Shown one piece after another: positions 1 through 5,470 of a stretch of DNA of 5,470 nt. How positions within the stretch are numbered: position 1 is the stretch's first letter; each line of letters starts with the position of its first letter. The notes beneath the pieces are model-generated. The model searched no databases. It saw only the letters and a list, made by a program, of their open reading frames with translations, and was not told the origin of the DNA. The stretch is from positions 1 through 5,470 of the forward strand of contig JALVUY010000266.1 in the NCBI GenBank assembly GCA_027023665.1. The letters run 5' to 3'. Source of the stretch: Methanocaldococcaceae archaeon. GTDB lineage: Archaea > AGJL01 > Methanococci > Methanococcales > Methanocaldococcaceae. The position numbers were made by a program, and so were the translations under genes.

Positions 1-1579
1 GTATAAGGATTTTAACTTCATATTTTACTATACTGGAGAGGAAGAAACTATTGAAGAAATTACTGAGGAAGAAAAAGTAGATGAAAAAGTAAAAGAAAAA
101 GAAAGTAAAAAAGATGAGAAAGAAGAAAAAGAGAAATTTATAGAGAAGGAAGAGGTTGTTGAAAGTAAGTTAAAGGAACTATCTTCTAAAGATACTCACA
201 AAGAGGAAGAAAAGAAAGAGATGGATATTGAAAGAATTAAAAGATTTGAAACTATAAGTAAAATAAGAGAGAGTGTAAATAGTAGAATAAAATGGATAGC
301 CCAGGATATAGAGACAAAAGTTGAAATTTACGAAGATTCTGATGTTTCTGGAAAATCTACATGCACAGGAACCATTGATGACTTTGTTAAATACTTTAGA
401 GATAGATATGAAAGATTAAAATCCTTCATAGAAAGAAAGGCTCAAAGAAAGGGTTATCCTCTAAAGGATATTGCTAAGATGAAGGGAGAAAAGGATGTTT
501 TTGTTGTAGGTATCGTTAGCGATGTAGATACATCAAAAAATGGTGATTTAATAGTTAGAATTGAAGATACTGAAGATGAGCTAACTTTAATCTTACCAAA
601 AGAAAAAATAGAAAATGGAAGATTACCTAATGATATTCTCTTAGATGAGGTTATTGGAGCTATTGGTGTGGTTAGTAGAACAGGAAGAGTTATGTATGTT
701 GATGAAATTATTCGCCCAGCAATTCCTCCAAAACCAAAGCCAAAAAGGATTGATGAAGAGATATATATGGCATTTTTGTCAGATATTCATGTTGGTAGTA
801 AAGAATTCTTACATAAAGAATTTGAAAAGTTTATTAGATTTTTAAATGGAGATGTTGACAATGAATTAGAGGAGAAAGTTGTTAGTAGATTAAAATATAT
901 CTGCATAGCGGGAGATTTAGTTGATGGAGTTGGTGTCTATCCTGGACAAGAGGAAGATTTGTATGAGGTAGATATTATTAATCAATATGAAGAGATAGCG
1001 ATGTATTTAGAGCAAATTCCAGAGCATATAACTTTAATAATCTCGCCCGGCAACCACGATGCTGTTAGGCCTGCAGAGCCACAACCAAGATTGCCAGATA
1101 AAATAACAAAATTATTTAACAGAGATAACATTTACTTCGTTGGAAATCCATGCACTTTAAATATACATGGCTTTGACACTTTACTATATCACGGTAGAAG
1201 TTTTGACGATTTGGTGGGACAAATAAGAACTGCAACTTACGAAAATCCAGTAACAATTATGAAAGAATTAATAAAGAGAAGATTATTATGCCCAACCTAT
1301 GGAGGAAGATGCCCAATAGCTCCAGAGCATAAAGATTACTTAGTTATTGATAGAGACATTGATATTTTACATACTGGACATATTCACATAAACGGATATG
1401 GAATTTATAGAGGAATTGTTATGGTTAATAGTGGAACTTTTCAAGCACAAACTGACTTCCAGAAGAGAATGGGAATTTCTCCAACACCAGCAATAGTTCC
1501 AATAGTCAATTTATCAAAAATTGGGGAGAGAGGGCATTACTTAGAGTGGGATAGAGGCATTTTAGAGGTTAGATATTAA
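1..1579 (+). CDS. polB: DNA polymerase D (archaeal PolII) small subunit DP1, 5'-partial
   Basis: This is the small subunit of the archaeal replicative DNA polymerase D. DP1 supplies 3'-5' proofreading exonuclease activity and partners the large catalytic subunit DP2. The reading frame is open from base 2, so the start is upstream; 525 residues are visible, against about 590 for the M. jannaschii protein as I recall it. ATG 221 is internal (visible residue 74), because the frame continues through a charged linker before it. In visible numbering: end of the N-terminal domain (1-12), Glu/Lys linker (13-73), OB-fold region starting near KDVFVVGIV, then a calcineurin/Mre11-like phosphoesterase domain. 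All expected metal motifs are present: SDIH (D261, H263), GDLVDG (D305), PGNHD (N351, H352), YHGR (H397) and GHIH (H460, H462). The domain is therefore predicted active. No frameshift or intein is visible in this part. The identification is firm. Confidence 0.96.
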   Translation, partial: YKDFNFIFYYTGEEETIEEITEEEKVDEKVKEKESKKDEKEEKEKFIEKEEVVESKLKELSSKDTHKEEEKKEMDIERIKRFETISKIRESVNSRIKWIAQDIETKVEIYEDSDVSGKSTCTGTIDDFVKYFRDRYERLKSFIERKAQRKGYPLKDIAKMKGEKDVFVVGIVSDVDTSKNGDLIVRIEDTEDELTLILPKEKIENGRLPNDILLDEVIGAIGVVSRTGRVMYVDEIIRPAIPPKPKPKRIDEEIYMAFLSDIHVGSKEFLHKEFEKFIRFLNGDVDNELEEKVVSRLKYICIAGDLVDGVGVYPGQEEDLYEVDIINQYEEIAMYLEQIPEHITLIISPGNHDAVRPAEPQPRLPDKITKLFNRDNIYFVGNPCTLNIHGFDTLLYHGRSFDDLVGQIRTATYENPVTIMKELIKRRLLCPTYGGRCPIAPEHKDYLVIDRDIDILHTGHIHINGYGIYRGIVMVNSGTFQAQTDFQKRMGISPTPAIVPIVNLSKIGERGHYLEWDRGILEVRY

Positions 1580-1597
1580 AATATTATAATATTATAA
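1580..1597. repeat. Short AT tandem/palindromic repeat after DP1
   Basis: Directly after the DP1 stop codon, AATATTAT occurs twice in tandem (1580-1587 and 1588-1595). Positions 1580-1593 also form a perfect 14-base palindrome, AATATTATAATATT. It contains only A and T, in DNA of very low GC, so chance is a realistic explanation. It could contribute to 3'-end formation of the DP1 transcript, but nothing shows this directly. Confidence 0.35.
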
Positions 1598-1629
1598 TTA
1601 ATAAAGTAAAAGTATTGGAAATATTATTC

Positions 1630-1636
1630 TTTAAAT
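1630..1636 (+). promoter_or_regulatory. Possible TATA box for the HisA-like/hmgA operon
   Basis: TTTAAAT is centred about 38 bases before ATG 1671. Transcription starting some 25 bases downstream, near 1659, would leave a short leader that still contains the GGTGAG ribosome binding site at 1662-1667. An alternative TTTATAT at 1643-1649 would place the start at about the ATG itself and lose that site. In such AT-rich DNA many TATA-like words occur by chance, so this choice is tentative. Confidence 0.3.
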
Positions 1637-1660
1637 TTTTATTTTATATTTTATTTTGTT
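1636..1660 (+). terminator. T-rich stretch, possible terminator of the DP1 transcript
   Basis: The stretch holds several T runs broken by single A or ATA groups and ends in TTTTGTTT. Archaeal RNA polymerase can terminate on T-rich non-template tracts without a strong hairpin, and this one lies about 57 bases after the DP1 stop. It also overlaps the likely promoter region of the next gene, so the T richness could be ordinary AT bias. This call is an inference. Confidence 0.3.
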
Positions 1661-1661
1661 T

Positions 1662-1667
1662 GGTGAG
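1662..1667 (+). promoter_or_regulatory. Ribosome binding site that fixes the HisA-like start
   Basis: GGTGAG lies three bases before ATG 1671 and matches the GGTGA core typical of Methanocaldococcus. It decides the start: an in-frame TTG at 1656 lies upstream of and outside this site, so it could not use it. Confidence 0.75.
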
Positions 1668-1670
1668 AAT

Positions 1671-2351
1671 ATGGAGATAATCCCAGTTATTGACATAAAA
1701 GATAAAATAGCAGTTATGGGAAAGAGTGGAAATAGAAAAGAATACAAACCATTAAAATCAGTTATTTGCAACTCATATAATCCAATAGATGTAGCAATGG
1801 CATATAAAGAGAATGGGGCTGAAACAATATATATCGCTGATTTAAATGCTATAATGAATAATGGAAATAATTTTGAAATCATAAAAAATATAAATTTTAT
1901 AAATAAAATTGTAGATGTTGGTCTAAGAGAAAAAAAGGACTTAGAGAATATTAAAAAATTTTTAAATAAAGAAGATAAAGGTATTGTAGGAACAGAGACA
2001 TTAAGGGATATTAATTTACTTAAAGAAAAAGAGATAGTTGTTAGTTTAGATTTTAAAAATAACGAACTTTTAAATTATAGTTTAGATGATATTTTATCCT
2101 ATGTTAGGGAAAATATTCCTCTAATAGTATTGGATATTTCATCAGTAGGAACTCAAAGAGGAGTTAATATTGATTTGATAAAATATGTAATGAATAAAAC
2201 AAACAATCCGATATATGTTGGTGGAGGAATTAAAGGAATGGATGATTTAAAAATATGCTATGATTTGGGAGTAGATGGAGTTTTAATAGCAACTGCAATA
2301 CATAAAGGAATCTTAAATTTAAAAGAGATTATTCACAAGTTTAAGGATTAA
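1671..2351 (+). CDS. HisA-like TIM-barrel protein (COG1411-type, function unknown)
   Basis: The 226-residue protein has the (beta/alpha)8 pattern of ProFAR isomerase HisA and opens with MEIIPVIDIKD. Asp8 matches the catalytic base of HisA, and Asp127 in the strand VVSLDF matches the second catalytic Asp. The C-terminal half keeps a DISSVGTQRG segment (D155, G160, T161, G164) and the phosphate-loop motif YVGGGI (G184-G186). The matching first-half loop, usually GGGIR in HisA, reads DVGLR here (82-86). The first substrate loop (AVMGKSGNRKEYKPL) also differs from HisA. I therefore read it as a member of the HisA-related family found in methanogens, not the histidine enzyme, which is expected elsewhere in the genome. 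From memory, and less surely, relatives occur with tetrahydromethanopterin C1 genes in methylotrophic bacteria. ATG 1671 is chosen over TTG 1656 because of its ribosome binding site. hmgA follows after 25 bases, which suggests co-transcription. The substrate cannot be named from sequence. Confidence 0.88.
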   Translation: MEIIPVIDIKDKIAVMGKSGNRKEYKPLKSVICNSYNPIDVAMAYKENGAETIYIADLNAIMNNGNNFEIIKNINFINKIVDVGLREKKDLENIKKFLNKEDKGIVGTETLRDINLLKEKEIVVSLDFKNNELLNYSLDDILSYVRENIPLIVLDISSVGTQRGVNIDLIKYVMNKTNNPIYVGGGIKGMDDLKICYDLGVDGVLIATAIHKGILNLKEIIHKFKD

Positions 2352-2366
2352 TTATAGTTTATAATT

Positions 2367-2372
2367 GGTGAT
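2367..2372 (+). promoter_or_regulatory. Ribosome binding site that fixes the hmgA start
   Basis: GGTGAT lies four bases before ATG 2377. In-frame TTG 2365 and GTG 2368 overlap this site, so they are not credible starts. ATG 2377 gives 405 residues, the length I recall for the M. jannaschii enzyme. Confidence 0.78.
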
Positions 2373-2376
2373 ACAA

Positions 2377-3594
2377 ATGGTAGATTATGATGAAATAATT
2401 AACAAAATGATAAAAGGAGAAATAAAACCATATCAATTAGATAAAATGTTTAATCCAAAAATTTCAACTGAAATCAGAAGAAAATTTTTAGAAAAAACTT
2501 TGGGAATTAAATTTGAACATATTAGTAAATATTCAATAGACGAGGAAATGGCTATAAAGAAAAATATTGAGAATATGATTGGAGCTATACAGATTCCGTT
2601 AGGTTTCGCTGGTCCTCTAAAAATAAATGGTGAATATGCAAAAGGAGAATTTTATATCCCTCTTGCTACAACTGAAGGGGCTTTGGTTGCGTCAGTTAAT
2701 AGAGGTTGTTCAGTAATAACAAAGTGTGGAGGAGCAACAGTTAGAGTTATTGATGACAAGATGACAAGGGCTCCATGTTTAAAAACAAAGAGTGTTGTGG
2801 ATGCTATAAAAGTTAGAGATTGGATTAAAGAAAACTTTGAAAAGATAAAGGAAGTTGCTGAATCTACCACAAGGCATGGAAAATTAATAAAGATAGAACC
2901 AATTTTAATTGTTGGAAGAAATTTATATCCAAGATTTGTGTATAAGACTGGAGATGCTATGGGAATGAATATGGTTACAATTGCTACTGAAAAAGCTTGC
3001 AATTTTATTGAAAATGAGTTAAAAAAGGAAGGAATATTTGTTAAAACTGTTGCTGTTAGTGGGAACGCATGTGTAGATAAAAAACCAAGTGGAATGAATT
3101 TAATCAATGGTAGAGGAAAATCTATCGTGGCAGAGGTTTATTTAAAGGAAAAAGAAGTTAATAAATATTTAAAAACTACATCAGAAGCTATTGCAGAAGT
3201 TAATAGACTTAAAAATTATATAGGGTCAGCAATAAGTAACTCAATGGGTTTCAATGCACACTATGCAAATATTATTGGGGCCATATTCTTAGCAACTGGA
3301 CAAGATGAGGCTCAAATAGTGGAAGGTAGTTTAGGAATTACGATGGCTGAAGTTGAAGATGATGGTTTATACTTCTCAGTTACACTTCCAGATGTTCCAA
3401 TTGGGACTGTTGGAGGAGGGACAAGGGTTGAGACTCAAAAAGAATGCTTAGAAATGCTTGGATGCTATGGAGATAACAAAGTTTTAAAGTTTGCTGAAAT
3501 TATAGGAGGGGCTGTATTGGCTGGAGAATTATCTTTATTAGGAGCTTTAGCCTCAGGTCATTTAGGAAAAGCACATCAAGAACTTGGTAGATAA
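2377..3594 (+). CDS. hmgA: 3-hydroxy-3-methylglutaryl-CoA reductase (class I)
   Basis: This enzyme reduces HMG-CoA to mevalonate with two NADPH. It is the committed step toward the isoprenoid chains of archaeal ether lipids. The 405-residue protein is a soluble catalytic domain without the membrane anchor of eukaryotic forms. Family landmarks appear in order: ENMIGAIQIPLGFAGPL, TTEGALVASVNRGC with catalytic Glu100, the dinucleotide motif DAMGMN (193-198), DKKPSG with catalytic Lys235, GQDEA with catalytic Asp310, the GTVGGGT segment, and a C-terminal GHLGKAHQ with catalytic His400. All four catalytic residues are present and the frame is intact, so activity is expected. The DAMGMN motif and overall sequence indicate the NADPH-using class I type. 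It sits in the middle of a probable three-gene operon, 25 bases after the HisA-like gene and 2 bases before the membrane-protein gene. The identification is firm. Confidence 0.98.
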   Translation: MVDYDEIINKMIKGEIKPYQLDKMFNPKISTEIRRKFLEKTLGIKFEHISKYSIDEEMAIKKNIENMIGAIQIPLGFAGPLKINGEYAKGEFYIPLATTEGALVASVNRGCSVITKCGGATVRVIDDKMTRAPCLKTKSVVDAIKVRDWIKENFEKIKEVAESTTRHGKLIKIEPILIVGRNLYPRFVYKTGDAMGMNMVTIATEKACNFIENELKKEGIFVKTVAVSGNACVDKKPSGMNLINGRGKSIVAEVYLKEKEVNKYLKTTSEAIAEVNRLKNYIGSAISNSMGFNAHYANIIGAIFLATGQDEAQIVEGSLGITMAEVEDDGLYFSVTLPDVPIGTVGGGTRVETQKECLEMLGCYGDNKVLKFAEIIGGAVLAGELSLLGALASGHLGKAHQELGR

Positions 3595-3596
3595 CT

Positions 3597-4238
3597 ATGA
3601 GAGAGGCTTATTTAATGATGGTTATAATTGATTCTCTAAAAGAAATAACTGATTTAAAAGAAATCTTAAAAAGTCCCATAAGGCATAAAAAAGTAGTTTT
3701 ATTTGTTACTGCAATATTTTTAATATCTTTTATAGTTTCATACTTACTTATAGATTATGTCCCATACTTTTCAGGTTTAGGAAATTTATTATTTGATAGT
3801 TTTAAAAAAGAGGTAGAATCTTATGGTATTTTAGATACTGATAACAATTTAAAACTTATCCTCTTTATTTGGAAGCATAATTTATCAGTATGTATAATGA
3901 ACTATATTATAGGAATATTCTCAACATTTGTAATAATTTTTAATTCCTATATTTTATCATATGTACTGTATAAATTTGGGATATTAGCATTTATCTATTT
4001 AATCCTTCCACATGGAATATTTGAAATTCCAGCATTGATTCTTTCAGCATCTAGTGGAATTTTATTGAATATTGGAATAATTAACTTATTAGCAAATATA
4101 AAATTTGGAACTAACAAAGAAGTTTCATACTACATAAAAGAGTCATTAAAACTCTTAATTTTAGCTATTATCTTATTCCTAATTGCTGGAATTATAGAAG
4201 GGACTATTACTTTTCAAATATCAAAAATGATCCATTAA
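3597..4238 (+). CDS. SpoIIM/DUF95 family integral membrane protein
   Basis: A 213-residue membrane protein. Hydrophobic segments lie near residues 33-52, 97-117, 119-138, 143-166 and 184-204, giving about five spans. Between the first two lies a polar loop (about 53-94). The motif LPHGIFEIPA (137-146), preceded by an Asn-rich hydrophobic segment (N95, N102, N116) and followed by a small-residue helix and IIEG, is the hallmark I associate with stage II sporulation protein M (DUF95). Archaea do not sporulate, so the family name is historical and the role here is unknown. A transport or envelope role is possible but not shown. The gene starts two bases after hmgA stops, so translational coupling is likely. 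The start is uncertain: ATG 3597 has only a weak GGTAG upstream, while ATG 3615 or 3618 lie behind GAGAGG (3601-3606) and would remove 6 or 7 residues. No signal peptide is evident. Confidence 0.88.
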   Translation: MREAYLMMVIIDSLKEITDLKEILKSPIRHKKVVLFVTAIFLISFIVSYLLIDYVPYFSGLGNLLFDSFKKEVESYGILDTDNNLKLILFIWKHNLSVCIMNYIIGIFSTFVIIFNSYILSYVLYKFGILAFIYLILPHGIFEIPALILSASSGILLNIGIINLLANIKFGTNKEVSYYIKESLKLLILAIILFLIAGIIEGTITFQISKMIH

Positions 4239-4239
4239 A

Positions 4240-4287
4240 ATAAAAAAGCAAGTATAGGATATCCCAATAATGGATAGACCCCCTATA
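4240..4287 (-). terminator. GC-rich hairpin plus T tract between convergent genes
   Basis: An outer stem pairs TATAGG (4253-4258) with CCTATA (4282-4287). An inner stem pairs TATCC (4260-4264) with GGATA (4272-4276) around a 7-base loop. Read on the minus strand, downstream of the stop codon at 4295, the hairpin is followed by GCTTTTTTATTTT, the layout of a terminator for the minus-strand gene. On the plus strand, TTTATTCTTCTTCC follows the hairpin, so it may also act for the operon. About 44% of bases 4248-4292 are G or C, far above the flanking intergenic DNA. The internal loop is uneven (one base against five), so the fold is moderate. A small structured RNA is an alternative. Confidence 0.5.
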
Positions 4288-4294
4288 GGACGAT

Positions 4295-5212
4295 TTATTC
4301 TTCTTCCTCAGGATTCATAAATTTATAGAAGTCACCATACTCAATCTGGCTATCTTTACTCATTAACTTATCTATTGATTTTTTCATAATCATAGCATAC
4401 AGATCAATTAAATCTCTATATTTAACTTCTGGTAATCCAGTATAAACAAATAATACTTTCTTAAATCCTCCTTTTGTAGCGTTATCTACTAAATATATTG
4501 ATAAAGCCTCAGTCAATGGCTCAACTGGCGGGTATCCTTTACCTAATGGCACTCTCTTTTTATAAAATCTTTTTCCATATCTAAGTCCTATAATTTGTGA
4601 AAATCTAAAGTGCATTATATAGTCTGAGATTTTATCCATTCTTTTGAAAATTTTTAGCCACCAATTAACATCTGCCTTTTCAGCGGCATCATCTAAATCG
4701 TCAGTCTCAAAAACATTCAATTCATTTAAAAATATGTTTTCTAACTGTAATGATGGAATAATTTTTATATCCTCTTCTTTAGCCATCTTTACTAGTTCTT
4801 CGATTTCGTCTAATGTCCCAAACTCTTCAATGTTTGTTGCTGGTTCTGGGGAATATATCATCTCACTGTTAACTTCATTAAATTTCTTTAAAACTTCTAA
4901 GTGATAATTTAATGCATCATCTATTCTTTTTCCTAAGTGATAGTTATATATCTCAGCTCCACATAGGGTGGCTTTTTCTATAGCTGAAAGATGAGCCTTT
5001 AAACCTTTTTCAGATGCTAAATTATAATAAGGGCCGTGAGCTAATATTACTGTAAAGTATTCCTTACCTAAGTTTTTGTAGCTTTCATAATAACCACTTG
5101 GTAACCTTCTGGATAAAACTGCTGGAGGTATTTCTGTAATTCTCGTTCCTAATAATGCCGCTTGTTTTAATGTTGATAAAGCATTATAGGTCCCCCACTC
5201 AAATAGTATCAT
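4295..5212 (-). CDS. Endonuclease IV/xylose isomerase-like TIM-barrel protein (AP_endonuc_2), function unknown
   Basis: The 305-residue protein resembles the endonuclease IV/sugar isomerase TIM-barrel superfamily, being slightly longer than bacterial endonuclease IV (about 280). Matching segments are AHGPYYNLAS (H59; endonuclease IV has a similar His-x-Pro-Tyr-x-x-Asn-Leu-Ala stretch), YHLG (H92), SPEPATN...EFGTLDEIEEL (E123), IMHFRFSQI (H201) and RVPLGKGYPPVEPL (219-233). Expected metal ligands are missing at two places: the Asp-x-x-His pair is replaced by SLQLEN (154-159), and the Asp-x-His of the glycine loop by Arg220-Val221. A true three-zinc AP endonuclease is therefore unlikely; a one- or two-metal enzyme or a different reaction is more plausible. 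The C-terminus is acidic (PEEEE). Start ATG 5212 is supported by GGTGA four bases upstream. The gene is transcribed alone, convergent with the hmgA operon. No soluble-to-membrane signal is visible, so it is probably cytoplasmic. Family assignment is good, function open. Confidence 0.85.
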   Translation of the reverse strand: MILFEWGTYNALSTLKQAALLGTRITEIPPAVLSRRLPSGYYESYKNLGKEYFTVILAHGPYYNLASEKGLKAHLSAIEKATLCGAEIYNYHLGKRIDDALNYHLEVLKKFNEVNSEMIYSPEPATNIEEFGTLDEIEELVKMAKEEDIKIIPSLQLENIFLNELNVFETDDLDDAAEKADVNWWLKIFKRMDKISDYIMHFRFSQIIGLRYGKRFYKKRVPLGKGYPPVEPLTEALSIYLVDNATKGGFKKVLFVYTGLPEVKYRDLIDLYAMIMKKSIDKLMSKDSQIEYGDFYKFMNPEEEE

Positions 5213-5216
5213 TCTT

Positions 5217-5221
5217 TCACC
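5217..5221 (-). promoter_or_regulatory. Ribosome binding site of the minus-strand TIM-barrel gene
   Basis: On the minus strand GGTGA lies four bases before the ATG at 5212-5210. It supports that start codon and is the same motif and nearly the same spacing as before the HisA-like gene and hmgA. Confidence 0.75.
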
Positions 5222-5238
5222 TTTAGTTGTTAATTTTA

Positions 5239-5252
5239 ATTATTTAAATAAT
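5239..5252. repeat. 14-base palindrome between TATA box and start codon
   Basis: ATTATTTAAATAAT is a perfect palindrome located between the probable TATA box (5259-5266) and the ribosome binding site (5217-5221), overlapping the predicted transcription start. That is where an archaeal repressor often binds. It contains only A and T, so chance occurrence is likely in DNA of this composition. Confidence 0.3.
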
Positions 5253-5258
5253 CATTAT

Positions 5259-5266
5259 GATATAAA
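5259..5266 (-). promoter_or_regulatory. Likely TATA box of the minus-strand TIM-barrel gene
   Basis: Read on the minus strand this is TTTATATC, close to the TTTATATA box common in Methanocaldococcus. Transcription starting about 25 bases downstream, near 5236, would give a leader of roughly 24 bases including the GGTGA site. The spacing makes sense, but TATA-like words are frequent in this AT-rich gap. Confidence 0.45.
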
Positions 5267-5382
5267 ATTGCATCTTGCATAATTGATGTTTCTTTTTCAG
5301 TAAAAACTTTTTTCTTTTCACTTAAAAAAGAATTTAAGCGTATTATTTGTTGTTTTGATTTTTTGTCATATTTTTATTGTTT

Positions 5383-5396
5383 AAATATTAATATTT
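5383..5396. repeat. 14-base AT palindrome in the distal intergenic region
   Basis: AAATATTAATATTT is a perfect palindrome about 170 bases upstream of the minus-strand gene. Nothing adjacent gives it a role, and its AT-only composition makes chance likely. Confidence 0.25.
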
Positions 5397-5470
5397 CCTA
5401 AGAATTTTATCATATATTTTTATAATTTTTATAATATATTGATTTTTTTTATTTTACAAAAATATAACAT

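Larger units (their letters stand above)
5213..5470. other. AT-rich intergenic region upstream of the minus-strand gene
   Basis: The 258 bases hold the leader and probable promoter of the gene ending at 5212, then about 200 bases of very AT-rich DNA with long T runs on the plus strand. I see no supported coding region, tRNA or GC-rich RNA candidate. Two perfect 14-base AT palindromes occur (5239-5252 and 5383-5396). There is also a possible weak hairpin pairing TTCTTTT (5312-5318) with AAAAGAA (5326-5332). The edge may hold the promoter of a gene beyond the window. Confidence 0.6.

Noticed and set aside
221..223. ATG as the start of the DNA polymerase D small subunit
   Set aside because: The frame is open upstream to base 2, encodes a linker plausible for DP1, and the visible protein from 221 would be much shorter than the family. 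The base before 221 also lacks a GGTGA-type site.
645..845. Plus-strand open frame of 66 codons inside DP1
   Set aside because: It is out of frame within the OB-fold and phosphoesterase region, with no ribosome binding site or recognisable product.
1631..1882. Hydrophobic minus-strand open frame of 83 codons across the start of the HisA-like gene
   Set aside because: It overlaps the promoter, ribosome binding site and conserved N-terminus of the HisA-like gene. Its apparent membrane segments come from reading AT-rich codons antisense.
2652..3107. Minus-strand open frame of 151 codons inside hmgA
   Set aside because: It lies fully antisense to conserved, catalytic parts of HMG-CoA reductase and its translation resembles no family I know; it is a by-product of the hmgA reading frame.
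4644..4904. Plus-strand open frame of 86 codons inside the minus-strand TIM-barrel gene
   Set aside because: It is Ser/Phe-rich, as expected for the complement of Glu/Lys-rich coding sequence, and lies inside a well-supported gene.
5305..5340. Hairpin or small RNA candidate in the distal intergenic region
   Set aside because: Pairing is possible (5312-5318 with 5326-5332, or CTTAAA with TTTAAG), but the stems are short, nearly all A/T, and compete with each other; chance is sufficient.
1..5470. CRISPR array, insertion sequence, tRNA/rRNA or a new defence system
   Set aside because: No regularly spaced repeats, transposase-like protein, tRNA/rRNA-like segment or nuclease-effector pair is visible; the genes are core replication and metabolism plus two uncharacterised families.

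Overview
The window looks like chromosomal DNA from a hyperthermophilic methanogen of the genus Methanocaldococcus or a very close relative. The evidence is the very AT-rich sequence, the GGTGA-type ribosome binding sites, the archaea-only D-family DNA polymerase subunit, and an archaeal class I HMG-CoA reductase whose sequence I recognise as close to the M. jannaschii enzyme. The assignment rests on memory of protein families, not on a search.

Five protein genes fill most of the window. Positions 1-1579 (+) hold the 3' part of the gene for DP1, the small exonuclease subunit of archaeal DNA polymerase D; its start lies upstream of the window. A 91-base AT-rich gap follows, with a possible T-rich terminator, promoter and ribosome binding site. 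Next come three closely spaced plus-strand genes that look like one operon: a HisA-like TIM-barrel protein (1671-2351), HMG-CoA reductase hmgA (2377-3594), and a SpoIIM/DUF95-type membrane protein (3597-4238). The gaps are 25 and 2 bases.

The short convergent gap at 4239-4294 contains an unusually GC-rich inverted repeat. Read on the minus strand it is followed by a T tract, so it is a plausible terminator for the minus-strand gene at 4295-5212. That gene encodes an endonuclease IV/xylose isomerase-like TIM-barrel protein in which only part of the usual metal-ligand set is visible. The last 258 bases hold that gene's promoter region and AT-rich DNA with no gene that I can support.

HMG-CoA reductase makes mevalonate for archaeal ether-lipid isoprenoids. 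The operon therefore places a lipid-precursor enzyme between a HisA relative of unknown reaction and a multi-spanning membrane protein. DNA polymerase D acts separately, in replication. I found no CRISPR array, insertion sequence, tRNA, rRNA or defence system. The observations most worth checking are the altered active sites of the two TIM-barrel proteins, the operon grouping, and the GC-rich hairpin.
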